NCBI GenBank assembly: GCA_965206025.1
Contig: CBDBIU010000004.1
Span: 1,736,001-1,800,000, forward strand
DNA: 64,000 bases
Direction: 5' to 3'
Origin: G963668345 sp965206025
GTDB lineage: Bacteria > Acidobacteriota > Terriglobia > Bryobacterales > UBA6623
In this document: in pieces, positions 18,316 through 26,241 of the stretch
How the letters are laid out: each line of letters opens with the position of its first letter
Position numbering within the stretch: position 1 is the stretch's first letter
Translations under genes and position numbers: made by a program
Notes under the pieces: model-generated
Database searches by the model: none
The model's input: the letters and a program-made list of their open reading frames with translations, nothing else
Told to the model about the DNA's origin: nothing

Positions 18316-18649
18316 CGACGCGACCTCCGTGTTTGACCAACTTTCTATTTTAGTGCTTGAGAACAGACAAAAGCAAGACGATACAGTGCCGGCGCATGAC
18401 GGTATCTGAAAACGGAGGCGCCCAGAGGGAAAAGACCTCAAACGCGCCGGGAGCGGGTTCGCCGCCGGAGATCGGCGTGGAGAACGCCATCGAGGTTCCC
18501 ACACGCTCATGCTGGGTTTGATCCGAGCCGATAAGAGGGACGTGGCGCGGCCCGTCCGACCGGCCGGGTTGCCCGCCGAGCAGCGAAAGCTTCGGAGGGT
18601 GAAGCCGAGTCGGCAAATGAGGGCGCTCCAGGCGGGTCGGAACCGAGTA

Positions 18650-18850
18650 CTAGCCCGCTTTTATCGAGAGGGGCGAGGCGAAGAGCGTGAGAAACCCCGT
18701 CAGCGCCCAACGCGAGACGCTTGGGGCCGCGTCTCTATGAATAATGCGGGCGTACTGGGAGAGTCCGTTGGGCACGGCGAGCAAGTGCGACGTAGTAATG
18801 GCGGGCTTACTGTGTGCTTTGACCGTCAGGTGGTGAGAAAAGCGGGCTAG
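18650..18850. repeat. Dispersed repeat A, full-length copy (201 bp)
   Basis: The element begins CTAGCCCGCTTTT and ends AAAAGCGGGCTAG, so both termini are inverted copies of each other. Inner blocks GAGGCGAAGAGCGTGAGAAA, GGGCACGGCGAGCAAG and GACCGTCAGGTGGTGAGAAA are shared with the copy at 58008-58206 in the opposite orientation. It lies 31 bases before the histidine kinase gene. Confidence 0.75.
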
Positions 18851-18881
18851 GGATCCCGAGAGCCTCGCTTTTCCTGGAATC

Positions 18882-20687
18882 ATGCCTACTAGTCGACTTG
18901 AGTCGTCCAGCAATCCGCCCCATGCCGTGGAGGGCCCGGGATGCCCGCCCTATGAGCGGGCTCTCGCTCGGTTTCTGCAGTCGCAATCGGAACCGGACCG
19001 CATGGAGCTGTGTCTGCTGGCCAAGGAAATGGCCGCCCAGCGTACGCCGATCGCCGAAGCACTGGAGAGCAACTGGCGGACCGCTCGCGCTTTCTTGCGC
19101 ACTCCTCCCGCCGCGCAGCGAGAGCGATGCGTCGAGGCCATCGCTCAATCGCAACGAGACCTTGGAGAGGCTTTCGACCAGGCCGTCCGGCTAGAAGCTC
19201 GGGCGCATGTGAGACTCGCCTCCGCGTACGCTCAAAAGACCCGAGAGGTCAAAACTTTACTCGACAGCCTCCCCGCTTTCGCCTTCATGAAGGACTCCGA
19301 CTTTCGCTACGCGGCCGTCAACGAGGTGTTTTGCGAAGCTCTGGGGCGCCCGGCGAAGGATCTCATCGCGAAAACGGACTTCGACCTGTTCCCTGAAATC
19401 GTGGCTCAACGGTTCGTGGACCGAGACCAAGAAGTCGTGCGCGGCCGTTCGGCCATCCGGCATGAGGAAACGGTGGATATTAACGGACGAGTTCGAACCA
19501 TGCTGGTGATCAAGGCTCCGGTGTTGGATCCGAACGGAACCCCCACCGGACTGATCGGCGTCGGCTTCGACATCACCGAACGCAAGCGCATCGAGCAAGA
19601 GCACACACGGCTGGCAGCCGCCTTGGAGTCGGCCGGAGAAGCGGTTCTGATTACCGACACGGAGGGAACCATCCAATTCGTCAATCCGGCCTTTGAGCGG
19701 CTGACGGGCTATTCCAGTCATGAAGCGATTGGAAGAAACCCGCGCATGCTGAAAAGCGGCTTTCATGGCGCAGAGTTCTATCGACAGATGTGGGAAACGT
19801 TGGGCCGGGGACAAGTATGGCAGGGGACGCTCAGAAACAAGAAGAAAGATGGGTCGCTATTTGACGCCGATCAAACACTCGCGCCGGTGCAGGACCGCGC
19901 GGGGAAGACCAACAGCTACGTGGGGGTCGTCCGCGACATTACCGAACGCAAGCGGATGGACGAGAGCCTACAGCGAGCGGTGATGGTCAAGGTCGAGTTT
20001 ACCTCGATGGTTTCCCATGAGCTGCGGACGCCACTGACCGCGATCAAAGAAGCCATCGACGTGGTGGCCGACCTCACCGCCGGACCCGTGAACCAGCATC
20101 AAGCCGAGTTTCTGGCCTTGGCAAAGCGCAATGTGGACCGATTGCACCGTCTCATCAACGACACGCTGGACTTTTCCAAGTTGGAGCGCGGAGAGTTCCA
20201 CTTGGAGTTGGGGCCGCACGATCTCAACGCTCTGACCAGAGAGATCGTCATGCAGCAGCGGCTGGCGGCTCAGAAACAAGGCTTGCGGCTCGAGATCTCC
20301 GTCGAGGAGGGACTGCCGCCGGTTCGCCTGGACCCGGACCGCGTCAGTCAGGTTCTGATCAACTTGATTGGAAACGCCGTGCGCTATTGCGACGGCGGAT
20401 GGATTGAGGTCAGCACTCGGCGAGGCGATGGGGAAGACGTCGTCGTCAAGGTGCAGGACAGCGGCCCGGGCATCCCCGAGGACAAGCTGGAGCACATTTT
20501 CGAGGCCTTCGTGCAGCTCAGCACGGGCCCGGGACGTCGCTCGGGAGGAACCGGTCTGGGCCTATCGATCAGTAAGAAACTCGTGGAACTGCACGGCGGG
20601 CGCATTTGGGTCGAGTCCGAGGTGGGCCGGGGTTCGGCGTTCAATTTCACTCTTCGCCTCCATGAAGAGTCGATCGAAAGGAGCTAG
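18882..20687 (+). CDS. Soluble PAS-domain sensor histidine kinase
   Basis: 601 residues with no membrane segment. Residues ~25-105 are helical and resemble the RsbU/RsbR N-terminal type (inference). PAS 1 is ~123-240 and PAS 2 ~242-362, each ending in DITERKR (PAC). HisKA carries the phospho-acceptor His379 in MVSHELRTPLTAIKEA. The ATPase has N box LINLIGNAVRY, G1 DSGPGIPEDK, F box HIFEAF and G2 GGTGLGLSISKKL. It autophosphorylates and passes phosphate to receivers; the two genes immediately downstream are the likely partners (3-base gap, then 1-base overlap). Confidence 0.92.
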   Translation: MPTSRLESSSNPPHAVEGPGCPPYERALARFLQSQSEPDRMELCLLAKEMAAQRTPIAEALESNWRTARAFLRTPPAAQRERCVEAIAQSQRDLGEAFDQAVRLEARAHVRLASAYAQKTREVKTLLDSLPAFAFMKDSDFRYAAVNEVFCEALGRPAKDLIAKTDFDLFPEIVAQRFVDRDQEVVRGRSAIRHEETVDINGRVRTMLVIKAPVLDPNGTPTGLIGVGFDITERKRIEQEHTRLAAALESAGEAVLITDTEGTIQFVNPAFERLTGYSSHEAIGRNPRMLKSGFHGAEFYRQMWETLGRGQVWQGTLRNKKKDGSLFDADQTLAPVQDRAGKTNSYVGVVRDITERKRMDESLQRAVMVKVEFTSMVSHELRTPLTAIKEAIDVVADLTAGPVNQHQAEFLALAKRNVDRLHRLINDTLDFSKLERGEFHLELGPHDLNALTREIVMQQRLAAQKQGLRLEISVEEGLPPVRLDPDRVSQVLINLIGNAVRYCDGGWIEVSTRRGDGEDVVVKVQDSGPGIPEDKLEHIFEAFVQLSTGPGRRSGGTGLGLSISKKLVELHGGRIWVESEVGRGSAFNFTLRLHEESIERS

Positions 20688-20690
20688 AGA

Positions 20691-21338
20691 GTGGCCAAAT
20701 CGAGGGTTCTCATTGTCGATGACGAAGAAGACGTAGTGGCCGCGCTGCAGTTCAGACTGGCCTCGGCCGGCTACGAGGTCTTCGCCGCCTCGGACGGGGC
20801 AGAAGCTTTGGAAGTCCTTAAGCGTGAGACCGTGGATCTCGTTCTAGCCGACTTCATGATGCCGGAGATCAACGGTTTGGAGCTGACCCGTCTAGTGAAA
20901 GCCAACCCAAATTGGTTCGAGACCCAGATTGTACTGTTCTCGTGCAATTCCGAGCCCGAATTTCGAAACCGCGCGCTTGAGCTCGGCGCGATCGACTATC
21001 TTCCGAAAACCGGCGGGGCGAATTCGATCGTGGCCAGAGTGTACGAGATTCTCGGTCCGCAGACGAAGGAACCCTCCCCTCCCGCCGAGCGCTCCTTCCC
21101 GGAATCAGAGCAGAGCCTTCCCGAGTCAGCCTTGGGCGAACAACTCCGAGCCCTGTCGCGGAGTCTGGCGGATATGCTCCATCTAGCTCAGATGGAGAAA
21201 GACATTCCCTCTACGACCCAATACGCGCTGGATTCCGCCAACAGAATCGCCGGTGACATTGCTCGCTTGGTCCGCTCCGTCGAGGAAAAATCCGCAGCGC
21301 CGTCACCCACCGCAAACCGACCGAAAACAACGTCCTGA
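20691..21338 (+). CDS. Response regulator with receiver domain and helical tail
   Basis: 215 residues from a GTG start 3 bases after the kinase stop. The receiver domain (1-125) has the acidic pair DDEED, phospho-acceptor Asp54 (LADFMMPEING) and the conserved Lys in YLPKTGG. The remaining 90 residues lack a DNA-binding or enzymatic output domain; the last part (LRALSRSLADMLHLAQMEKD) is predicted helical. It probably acts through protein contacts with the kinase or the next receiver. Confidence 0.88.
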   Translation: MAKSRVLIVDDEEDVVAALQFRLASAGYEVFAASDGAEALEVLKRETVDLVLADFMMPEINGLELTRLVKANPNWFETQIVLFSCNSEPEFRNRALELGAIDYLPKTGGANSIVARVYEILGPQTKEPSPPAERSFPESEQSLPESALGEQLRALSRSLADMLHLAQMEKDIPSTTQYALDSANRIAGDIARLVRSVEEKSAAPSPTANRPKTTS

Positions 21339-21749
21339 TGGAACCGGAAAACGAAGCGCAGACCATCCTAATCGTCGACGACGAAGAAGACGTCGTGAAA
21401 CCCATCATTTTTCGATTGGAGATGCAAGGCTTCGATGTACTCATGGAGGCGGACGGAGAAACTGGCTTCCAGACCGCACTCGCCGAAATGCCGGACCTGA
21501 TCTTGCTCGACATCATGATGCCCGGCATCGACGGGCTGACGTTGTGCCAGATTCTCAAAGAACGGCCCGATACCGCGCACATTCCGACCATCATGCTGAC
21601 GGCGAAGACGACGATGGGGGGACGTGGAGAAGGCCTTTGCCGTCAAAGCCAACGATTACGTCGCCAAGCCTTTCGAATGGCAGGAACTATTGGGGAAAAT
21701 CCAACGCTGTCTGGCGTATGAGGGCGCCGTCCAACCGGAGACCCCCTAG
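21338..21749 (+). CDS. Receiver-only response regulator, frameshifted in a G6 run
   Basis: The start overlaps the previous stop by one base (TGATG). The reading frame gives a normal receiver: DDEEDVV, phospho-acceptor Asp58 (LLDIMMPGIDG) and MLTAK. After the six-G run at 21616-21621 it goes out of frame and ends at 21721. Skipping one G restores DVEKAFAVKANDYVAKPFEW with the conserved Lys of YVAKPF and a stop at 21749. So one base has been gained, either really or as a sequencing error; about 136 residues are expected when corrected. Confidence 0.8.
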
Positions 21750-21919
21750 CCCCAATACTCGTTAGTTAAGACCCGGTCCAGCCCCGGAGCGACTGTGTCG
21801 AAAGTCAAGGGGAAAGTGAACAGTATGGGGGCCGAAGCCGTCCAAGTTCCCAAAGCGAAGACCCGGTTTCACGTGTCGGGATCTTGGGAGCCAGGATCCG
21901 CCACGCTCGACTTCGCCTT

Positions 21920-22354
21920 CTACCCCACCCGTTCGACGAAGGCTTCGTATGAGCCCGGTGAGCGCTTGTTCAGCCACTCGGCGTAGGCCTGGGCGACCGT
22001 CTCCAGGTTTTTCCAAGTCGTAGGGTCCTTCCTCGATTCGCGCATTTCCGGGAGAAAGTCTTTGATCCGTACCCATGTAAGCAGCAATTCGAACCCGCTT
22101 TCGAAGAAGATTTCCCGCTGGAGCACGTCGCCGGTGATGAACGAAGCCACCATATCCCAGTAGCTCACCACCATGCGGAATGAGGCGTGGTCGTCCGACC
22201 CCGGCGGACACAATTCGTTCACCTCCCCACAGTTCTTAGCGTGAAACGAGGCTGTGAACCACTGCCGTGCTTGGCGCATCCTCTCCTCGCGTCGCAGCTC
22301 GAATAGTCTCAGGATCAAGTTGACATCGTCGTACGTTGCGCAGTTCGTGGGCAT
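21920..22354 (-). CDS. Conserved hypothetical helical protein (144 aa)
   Basis: I do not recognise a named family. From the ATG at 22354, which has AGGAG 8 bases upstream, it encodes MPTNCATYDDVNLILRLFEL, then WFTASFHAKNCGEVNELCPP, and a largely helical remainder rich in aromatic residues (SYWDMVASFI, FESGFELLLTWVRIKDFLPE). No signal peptide or clear membrane segment. It converges on the receiver gene on the other strand. Confidence 0.75.
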   Translation of the reverse strand: MPTNCATYDDVNLILRLFELRREERMRQARQWFTASFHAKNCGEVNELCPPGSDDHASFRMVVSYWDMVASFITGDVLQREIFFESGFELLLTWVRIKDFLPEMRESRKDPTTWKNLETVAQAYAEWLNKRSPGSYEAFVERVG

Positions 22355-22796
22355 TGCGTAGGTCTCCTGTTGAAAGACTTTGCCGGGACCTGGCCAGCGT
22401 TTCTCACCACGACCTTGGCAGATGAAGCGAAAGGGCCAGAGGCCATGGCCCGCGGCAACAGTTTGTGTACATCGCCCAGCGTACACTATGTCGGCAAGCG
22501 GGCGCGATGAATCGCGCCCCTACATCCCGGACAGCGGGTATTCGCTTCCAATTCTAGCGGCCGTGGTGAGAGCCGGGTAGCCCGTGGCATAGGCAATCCC
22601 ACCTGTGGCGTGCAAATGAGATCCTCAGCGAACAACCGCCTGTTACGCTCCTCCAGACTGGAAACCGAGCGGATTCGGAAGACTCCTTTGGTGGCGCGGG
22701 CTCCCGGCGGCGTCTCCTTCTTGGGTGCTGATCGCTCCCAGCCGGAAGTAACTGTTATACTCGTTTTTCTGCTTTTGCGCCAGCAGAGATTTTCCT
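22355..22796. other. Intergenic region with a short palindrome
   Basis: No gene seen. The perfect stem GGGCGCGAT-GA-ATCGCGCCC at 22500-22519 resembles dispersed palindromic repeats, and a weak repeat-A terminus (GTGGTGAGAGCCGGGTAG) lies at 22563-22580. Confidence 0.45.
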
Positions 22797-23090
22797 ATGG
22801 CTGAAGAGGAAACCGCGGCGGTCGCCGAAGAAACCCCCGATCCGAATCTCGTCTCGACGCTCTCGGACGGGACGAAGGTGAAAAGGCGCATCCCGCGCCA
22901 AAGGGCTTGCAACAACCCGGGCAAGAACAACAATATCTGCCGCGGACATCTTAAGCGTTGGTTTGAATTTGGCGACGAAGTCAGGCGGCAGTTCGGCTCC
23001 CAGCCGGAAGTCTACCGCTGCGAAAGGTGCCAGACGCTCTATTTGCCGAATCAGGAAGAAGGAGCGCGCACCGGAACGCTGGCTTTTTGA
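22797..23090 (+). CDS. Small putative zinc-binding protein (97 aa)
   Basis: An acidic N-terminus is followed by a basic segment (KVKRRIPRQRA). Four cysteines and a histidine sit as Cys38, Cys48, His51 and Cys75-x2-Cys78 (YRCERCQTLYLP), which suggests a zinc ribbon. The basic region and zinc site fit nucleic-acid binding, but this is inference and no named family is recognised. It stands alone on the plus strand. Confidence 0.7.
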   Translation: MAEEETAAVAEETPDPNLVSTLSDGTKVKRRIPRQRACNNPGKNNNICRGHLKRWFEFGDEVRRQFGSQPEVYRCERCQTLYLPNQEEGARTGTLAF

Positions 23091-23756
23091 GTTTCGGCCC
23101 GGTGCGCGATCTCGGCGGGAACCCTAGGGTCGCGACCGAACACCGGGGCCGTTGAGCGCTAGAGATATCGGCTCTGCGAACGCTACGGCCCTCAAGGGCG
23201 GATGGGAGTGCCCGCTCATACTTCCCGGTCCCGTCCGCGTCTGATACCTTGACCGGAAAGCCATCCGCCGCCCGAGGGGATCGACAATTCGCAAGGAATG
23301 ACTTTCCCCAAAAAAAGGACCCTCCGCCGAACCCGGCGCCGGAGCGGCGCCTGCCAGCCTTACTTGTGATTGAAGCTCGAGCAAGCACCTGCGTTGGCTG
23401 ACAAGAGCCCCGCCCACGCTGAACCCGGCGGAGAGGAGGTTTGAAGAGGTGTACATAGTGGCTCACCCATTCTCTTTGTTGGCTTGCACTTGCGCGCCCA
23501 AACCGTTGCGGAAAACAACCATCTCAGGATCAATGAGTTAGGCGTCACGCTCGGGCCCCTCCCGTGTCGCTGAGACGGCCTGCTGTGTCACGATGCCCCG
23601 CCGGGCTAGCCTGCTCATGCGGCGCCGGCGAGTGAGCGCTTGCCACTGGGTCTCTGCTTCCCGCCTACGAACTTCCGGTTCTGTTGCAGCCATTCCGCTC
23701 GGCGGACGCCCGCCGTATGGCTGACGCCCGCCCTTCAGACGGGATACGATACGTTG
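23091..23756. other. Intergenic region, no convincing gene
   Basis: Roughly 665 bases between the small zinc protein and the MEMO1 gene. Frames open for 100-160 codons on the minus strand, but their translations are Arg/Ser/Pro-rich, without motifs, and mutually overlapping. This is typical of non-coding GC-rich DNA. Confidence 0.4.
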
Positions 23757-24986
23757 ATGGCCCGGCCCCTGGCTCCTCTGCGCCCCGAGCTCGACATCAT
23801 GCCCTCGCCGGTTCCCGACCAGCCGGGGCTGCTGATTCGCGATCCCTTTCAGTACAGCGACGCCACGATCATCGTTCCTCCCCTGCTGGCTCGCGGCCTC
23901 ATCTTCTTCGACGGGGAGCATACCGACCTCGACCTGCAGGAGTTTCTCACCCGCGCGACCGGCGATTTGCGGGCCACCGAAGCTGCCCGCAATCTCATCG
24001 ACTCGATGAGCGAATGCGGCTTCCTTGATTCGCAAGAGTTTCACGAAATGCGGGATCACAAGCAACGCGAGTTCGCCGAGGCCGGGGTCCGCCAACCCGC
24101 CCACGCCGGGATCGCCTATCCCGCCGAAGCCGACGCCTTGCGAGAGAAGCTGCGCGACTACGGAACGGCAGAGGGGTCGAACTCCACGGCTACCGACTCG
24201 CTCGTCGCGCTGGCCGCGCCTCACGTCAGCCCCGAAGGAGGCTTTCGAAGCTACGCCTCCGCTTACCGGCGGCTGGGGCCTCAACACACCGACAAGACGT
24301 TCGTGATCCTGGGCACCTCGCACTACGGGGAGCCGGAAAAATTCGGCCTGACGCGCAAACCTTTCGTAACGCCGCTTGGCACGATCCGGACAGACCACGC
24401 ACTGGTCGATTGGCTTGCCGCTGAAGCCCCGCAATCGATCGAAATGGAAGACTACTGTCATGCGAGCGAACATTCGATCGAGTTCCAGTGCGTGTTTTTG
24501 CAGCAGGCGCTCGGCGGCAGCGATTTCAAGATCGTGCCGATCTTATGCGGTCCGCTCGCCGAAAGCTTGTTGACGGGCAGAGCACCTGAGGGGAACGATT
24601 CCGTGAGACGGTTTTTCAAGGCGCTTGGCGAATTAGGTGAGAAGCACCGGAAGCGGCTGATCTGGATACTCGGGATCGACCTGGCCCATATCGGCCGCCG
24701 CTATGGCGACCCTTTCTCGGCTGTGGCCGAGCAAGGGTCCATGCAGCAAATTCGATCACGCGATGAGGCCCGGCTCAAGTATGTTTGCCAAGGTGACGCG
24801 GAGGGATTCTTCGAACTCGTCCATCCCAACCAAGATGAGTTGCGCTGGTGCGGCTACTCGCCCCTCTACACCTTTCTGCAATCGGTCAAAGGGGTGCGAG
24901 GCAGGGTTCTCAACTACGAACAGTGGAACATCGACCAGCAGTCGGTGGTGAGCTTCGCGGGAATGGAGTTCACGGAGGCCGGGTAG
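23757..24986 (+). CDS. amrB: AmmeMemoRadiSam system protein B (MEMO1 family)
   Basis: 409 residues. A ~100-residue N-terminal helical module (PFQYSDATIIVPPLLARG) precedes the MEMO1 domain: PAHAGIAYPAEADALR, ALAAPHVSPEGGFRSYASAY, LGTSHYGEPEKFGLTRKPF, EDYCHASEHSIEFQCVFLQQ and WILGIDLAHIGRRYGD. The conserved His, Asp and Cys positions of the family are visible. In many bacteria and archaea MEMO1 travels with an AMMECR1 protein and a radical SAM enzyme; neither is here. The first good ATG is 23757; longer frames begin in non-coding sequence. Confidence 0.88.
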   Translation: MARPLAPLRPELDIMPSPVPDQPGLLIRDPFQYSDATIIVPPLLARGLIFFDGEHTDLDLQEFLTRATGDLRATEAARNLIDSMSECGFLDSQEFHEMRDHKQREFAEAGVRQPAHAGIAYPAEADALREKLRDYGTAEGSNSTATDSLVALAAPHVSPEGGFRSYASAYRRLGPQHTDKTFVILGTSHYGEPEKFGLTRKPFVTPLGTIRTDHALVDWLAAEAPQSIEMEDYCHASEHSIEFQCVFLQQALGGSDFKIVPILCGPLAESLLTGRAPEGNDSVRRFFKALGELGEKHRKRLIWILGIDLAHIGRRYGDPFSAVAEQGSMQQIRSRDEARLKYVCQGDAEGFFELVHPNQDELRWCGYSPLYTFLQSVKGVRGRVLNYEQWNIDQQSVVSFAGMEFTEAG

Positions 24987-24992
24987 GGAGAG

Positions 24993-25022
24993 CAGGTGGG
25001 CACGGCATGCCGTGCCCACCTG
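24993..25022. repeat. Perfect 30-bp palindrome (repeat D)
   Basis: CAGGTGGGCACGGCA is followed directly by its exact reverse complement. It begins 7 bases after the MEMO1 stop, so the transcript can fold into a 13-14 bp stem and may protect or terminate the mRNA; there is no T run. Confidence 0.75.
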
Positions 25023-25187
25023 GAGTATCGCTCCAAGCCGGCATTGGGCGCCGGAAATGCCCCTCCACGCGGGAATCGGCCCTTGATGGTTGAACGCAAG
25101 CCCCCGATCGCGGAATAATGGAAACTCTCACCGGCTGCTAAGCTTATCGGTGTTTCAGGCCGAAGGTTTCCAAACAGGAGGATTTCA

Positions 25188-25874
25188 GTGACCCGTCAAA
25201 TTGCACATGCCGCTCTGAAGGCGATTGACGCTCGGATTGCCGCGCGAAGTCTGCTGCTTCACCCGTTCTACCAAAGCTGGGTGGAGGGTACTCTGCCGAT
25301 GCCGGCGCTCCGCGATTATGCCAAGCAGTATTACCGCCACGTAGCAGCGTTTCCGACCTATCTCTCCGCCGTGCACTCGCACACGGAGGACGCCGAGACG
25401 CGCCGGCACATCCTTGCCAACCTGATCGACGAAGAGGCCGGGTACCCGAATCATCCTGAGCTCTGGCTGCGGTTCGCCGAAGGCATGGGCGTTGAGCGAG
25501 ACGAGGTCGCCGCCGCCGCACCCTGGGAGGAGACTGAACGCCTGGTCGGCACGTTCCAGGCGATTTGCCGCGAGCGCGGCACGGCGGAGGGTCTCGCGGC
25601 CCTCTATGCTTACGAAAGCCAGATTCCCGCTGTCGCCGAATCGAAGATCGCCGGACTGAAGAAATTTTACGGTGTGACCGAACCGCGGACCCTTTCCTAT
25701 TTCGAGGTTCACATCGAAGCGGACCGCGAACACGCGGCCGTCGAGCGTGAACTTCTCGAGTCCCACCTAAGCGAAGAAAACGCATCCGCGGCCGCCGATG
25801 CCGCCGATGAGGTCCTGGACGCTCTTTGGGAGACCCTCTCCGGCGTCTGCCGGCGCCACGAGCTGCCCTGCTGA
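25188..25874 (+). CDS. CADD-family protein (self-sacrificing p-aminobenzoate synthase)
   Basis: 228 residues of the TENA/PQQC-like all-helical fold. Against chlamydial CADD (CT610, residue numbers from memory) every key position is kept with an offset of one: Tyr28, Glu82, His89, Tyr142, Glu143, Lys153, His175, Asp179 and His182. Context strings are HPFYQSW, DEEAGYPNHPELW, YAYESQIPAVAESK and YFEVHIEADREHA. CADD uses a di-metal site to convert one of its own tyrosines to p-aminobenzoate for folate synthesis. Start GTG has AGGAGG six bases upstream. MEMO1 lies 200 bases before it on the same strand. Confidence 0.9.
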   Translation: MTRQIAHAALKAIDARIAARSLLLHPFYQSWVEGTLPMPALRDYAKQYYRHVAAFPTYLSAVHSHTEDAETRRHILANLIDEEAGYPNHPELWLRFAEGMGVERDEVAAAAPWEETERLVGTFQAICRERGTAEGLAALYAYESQIPAVAESKIAGLKKFYGVTEPRTLSYFEVHIEADREHAAVERELLESHLSEENASAAADAADEVLDALWETLSGVCRRHELPC

Positions 25875-25892
25875 GAATATTGCCGTGCTTGT

Positions 25893-25962
25893 TCGAGGCA
25901 TGCTGTGCCCCTACGGTTCTGTCGGGTGCCTGGAAAGCAGGGGCGCGGCATGCCGTGCCCAG
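25893..25962. repeat. Two further copies of palindrome D
   Basis: GGCATGCTGTGCCCC (from 25897) and GGGCGCGGCATGCCGTGCCC (25941-25960) lie in tandem just after the CADD stop. They belong to the family of the perfect palindrome at 24993. Confidence 0.6.
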
Positions 25963-26016
25963 GGGTTCCGATGGTCCACCTGGCTTCTAAACATTAGGTG
26001 ATCGAACTTATGCAAT

Positions 26017-26179
26017 GGGCTAGCAGCCCGTGGTAGAAGTGAAGGTCGCGAAAAATCGGGTACAGCCAGCCAATTTGCTTCAAGCTAAGTGCTTTTTTTC
26101 TAGGGCCATGGCGGGGGCCGAATTGGTGGCAGTCCCCATTTTTCGCTCCTGAACGACTTTTGCCACGGGCTGCTAGCCC
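26017..26179. repeat. Dispersed repeat B, 163-bp element with inverted ends
   Basis: GGGCTAGCAGCCCGTGG at 26017-26033 is repeated in inverse at 26163-26179 (CCACGGGCTGCTAGCCC). The interior is AT-richer and has no open frame of note. A CCCGCTTTTCTCA string of repeat A is attached to its right end, hinting that families A and B share a terminal motif. Confidence 0.65.
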
Positions 26180-26241
26180 GCTTTTCTCAGCTCGGATCAC
26201 GCCGGTTCGAAAGCTCAGACGTCTTGAGGGGAGGACGAACA

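Noticed and set aside
18268..18510. Upstream extension of RimP to 18510
   Set aside because: It would read through the terminator-like hairpin and adds 81 residues of non-protein-like sequence.
23124..23466. Minus-strand frames of 110-160 codons between the zinc protein and MEMO1
   Set aside because: Low-quality composition and overlapping alternatives; no recognisable family.
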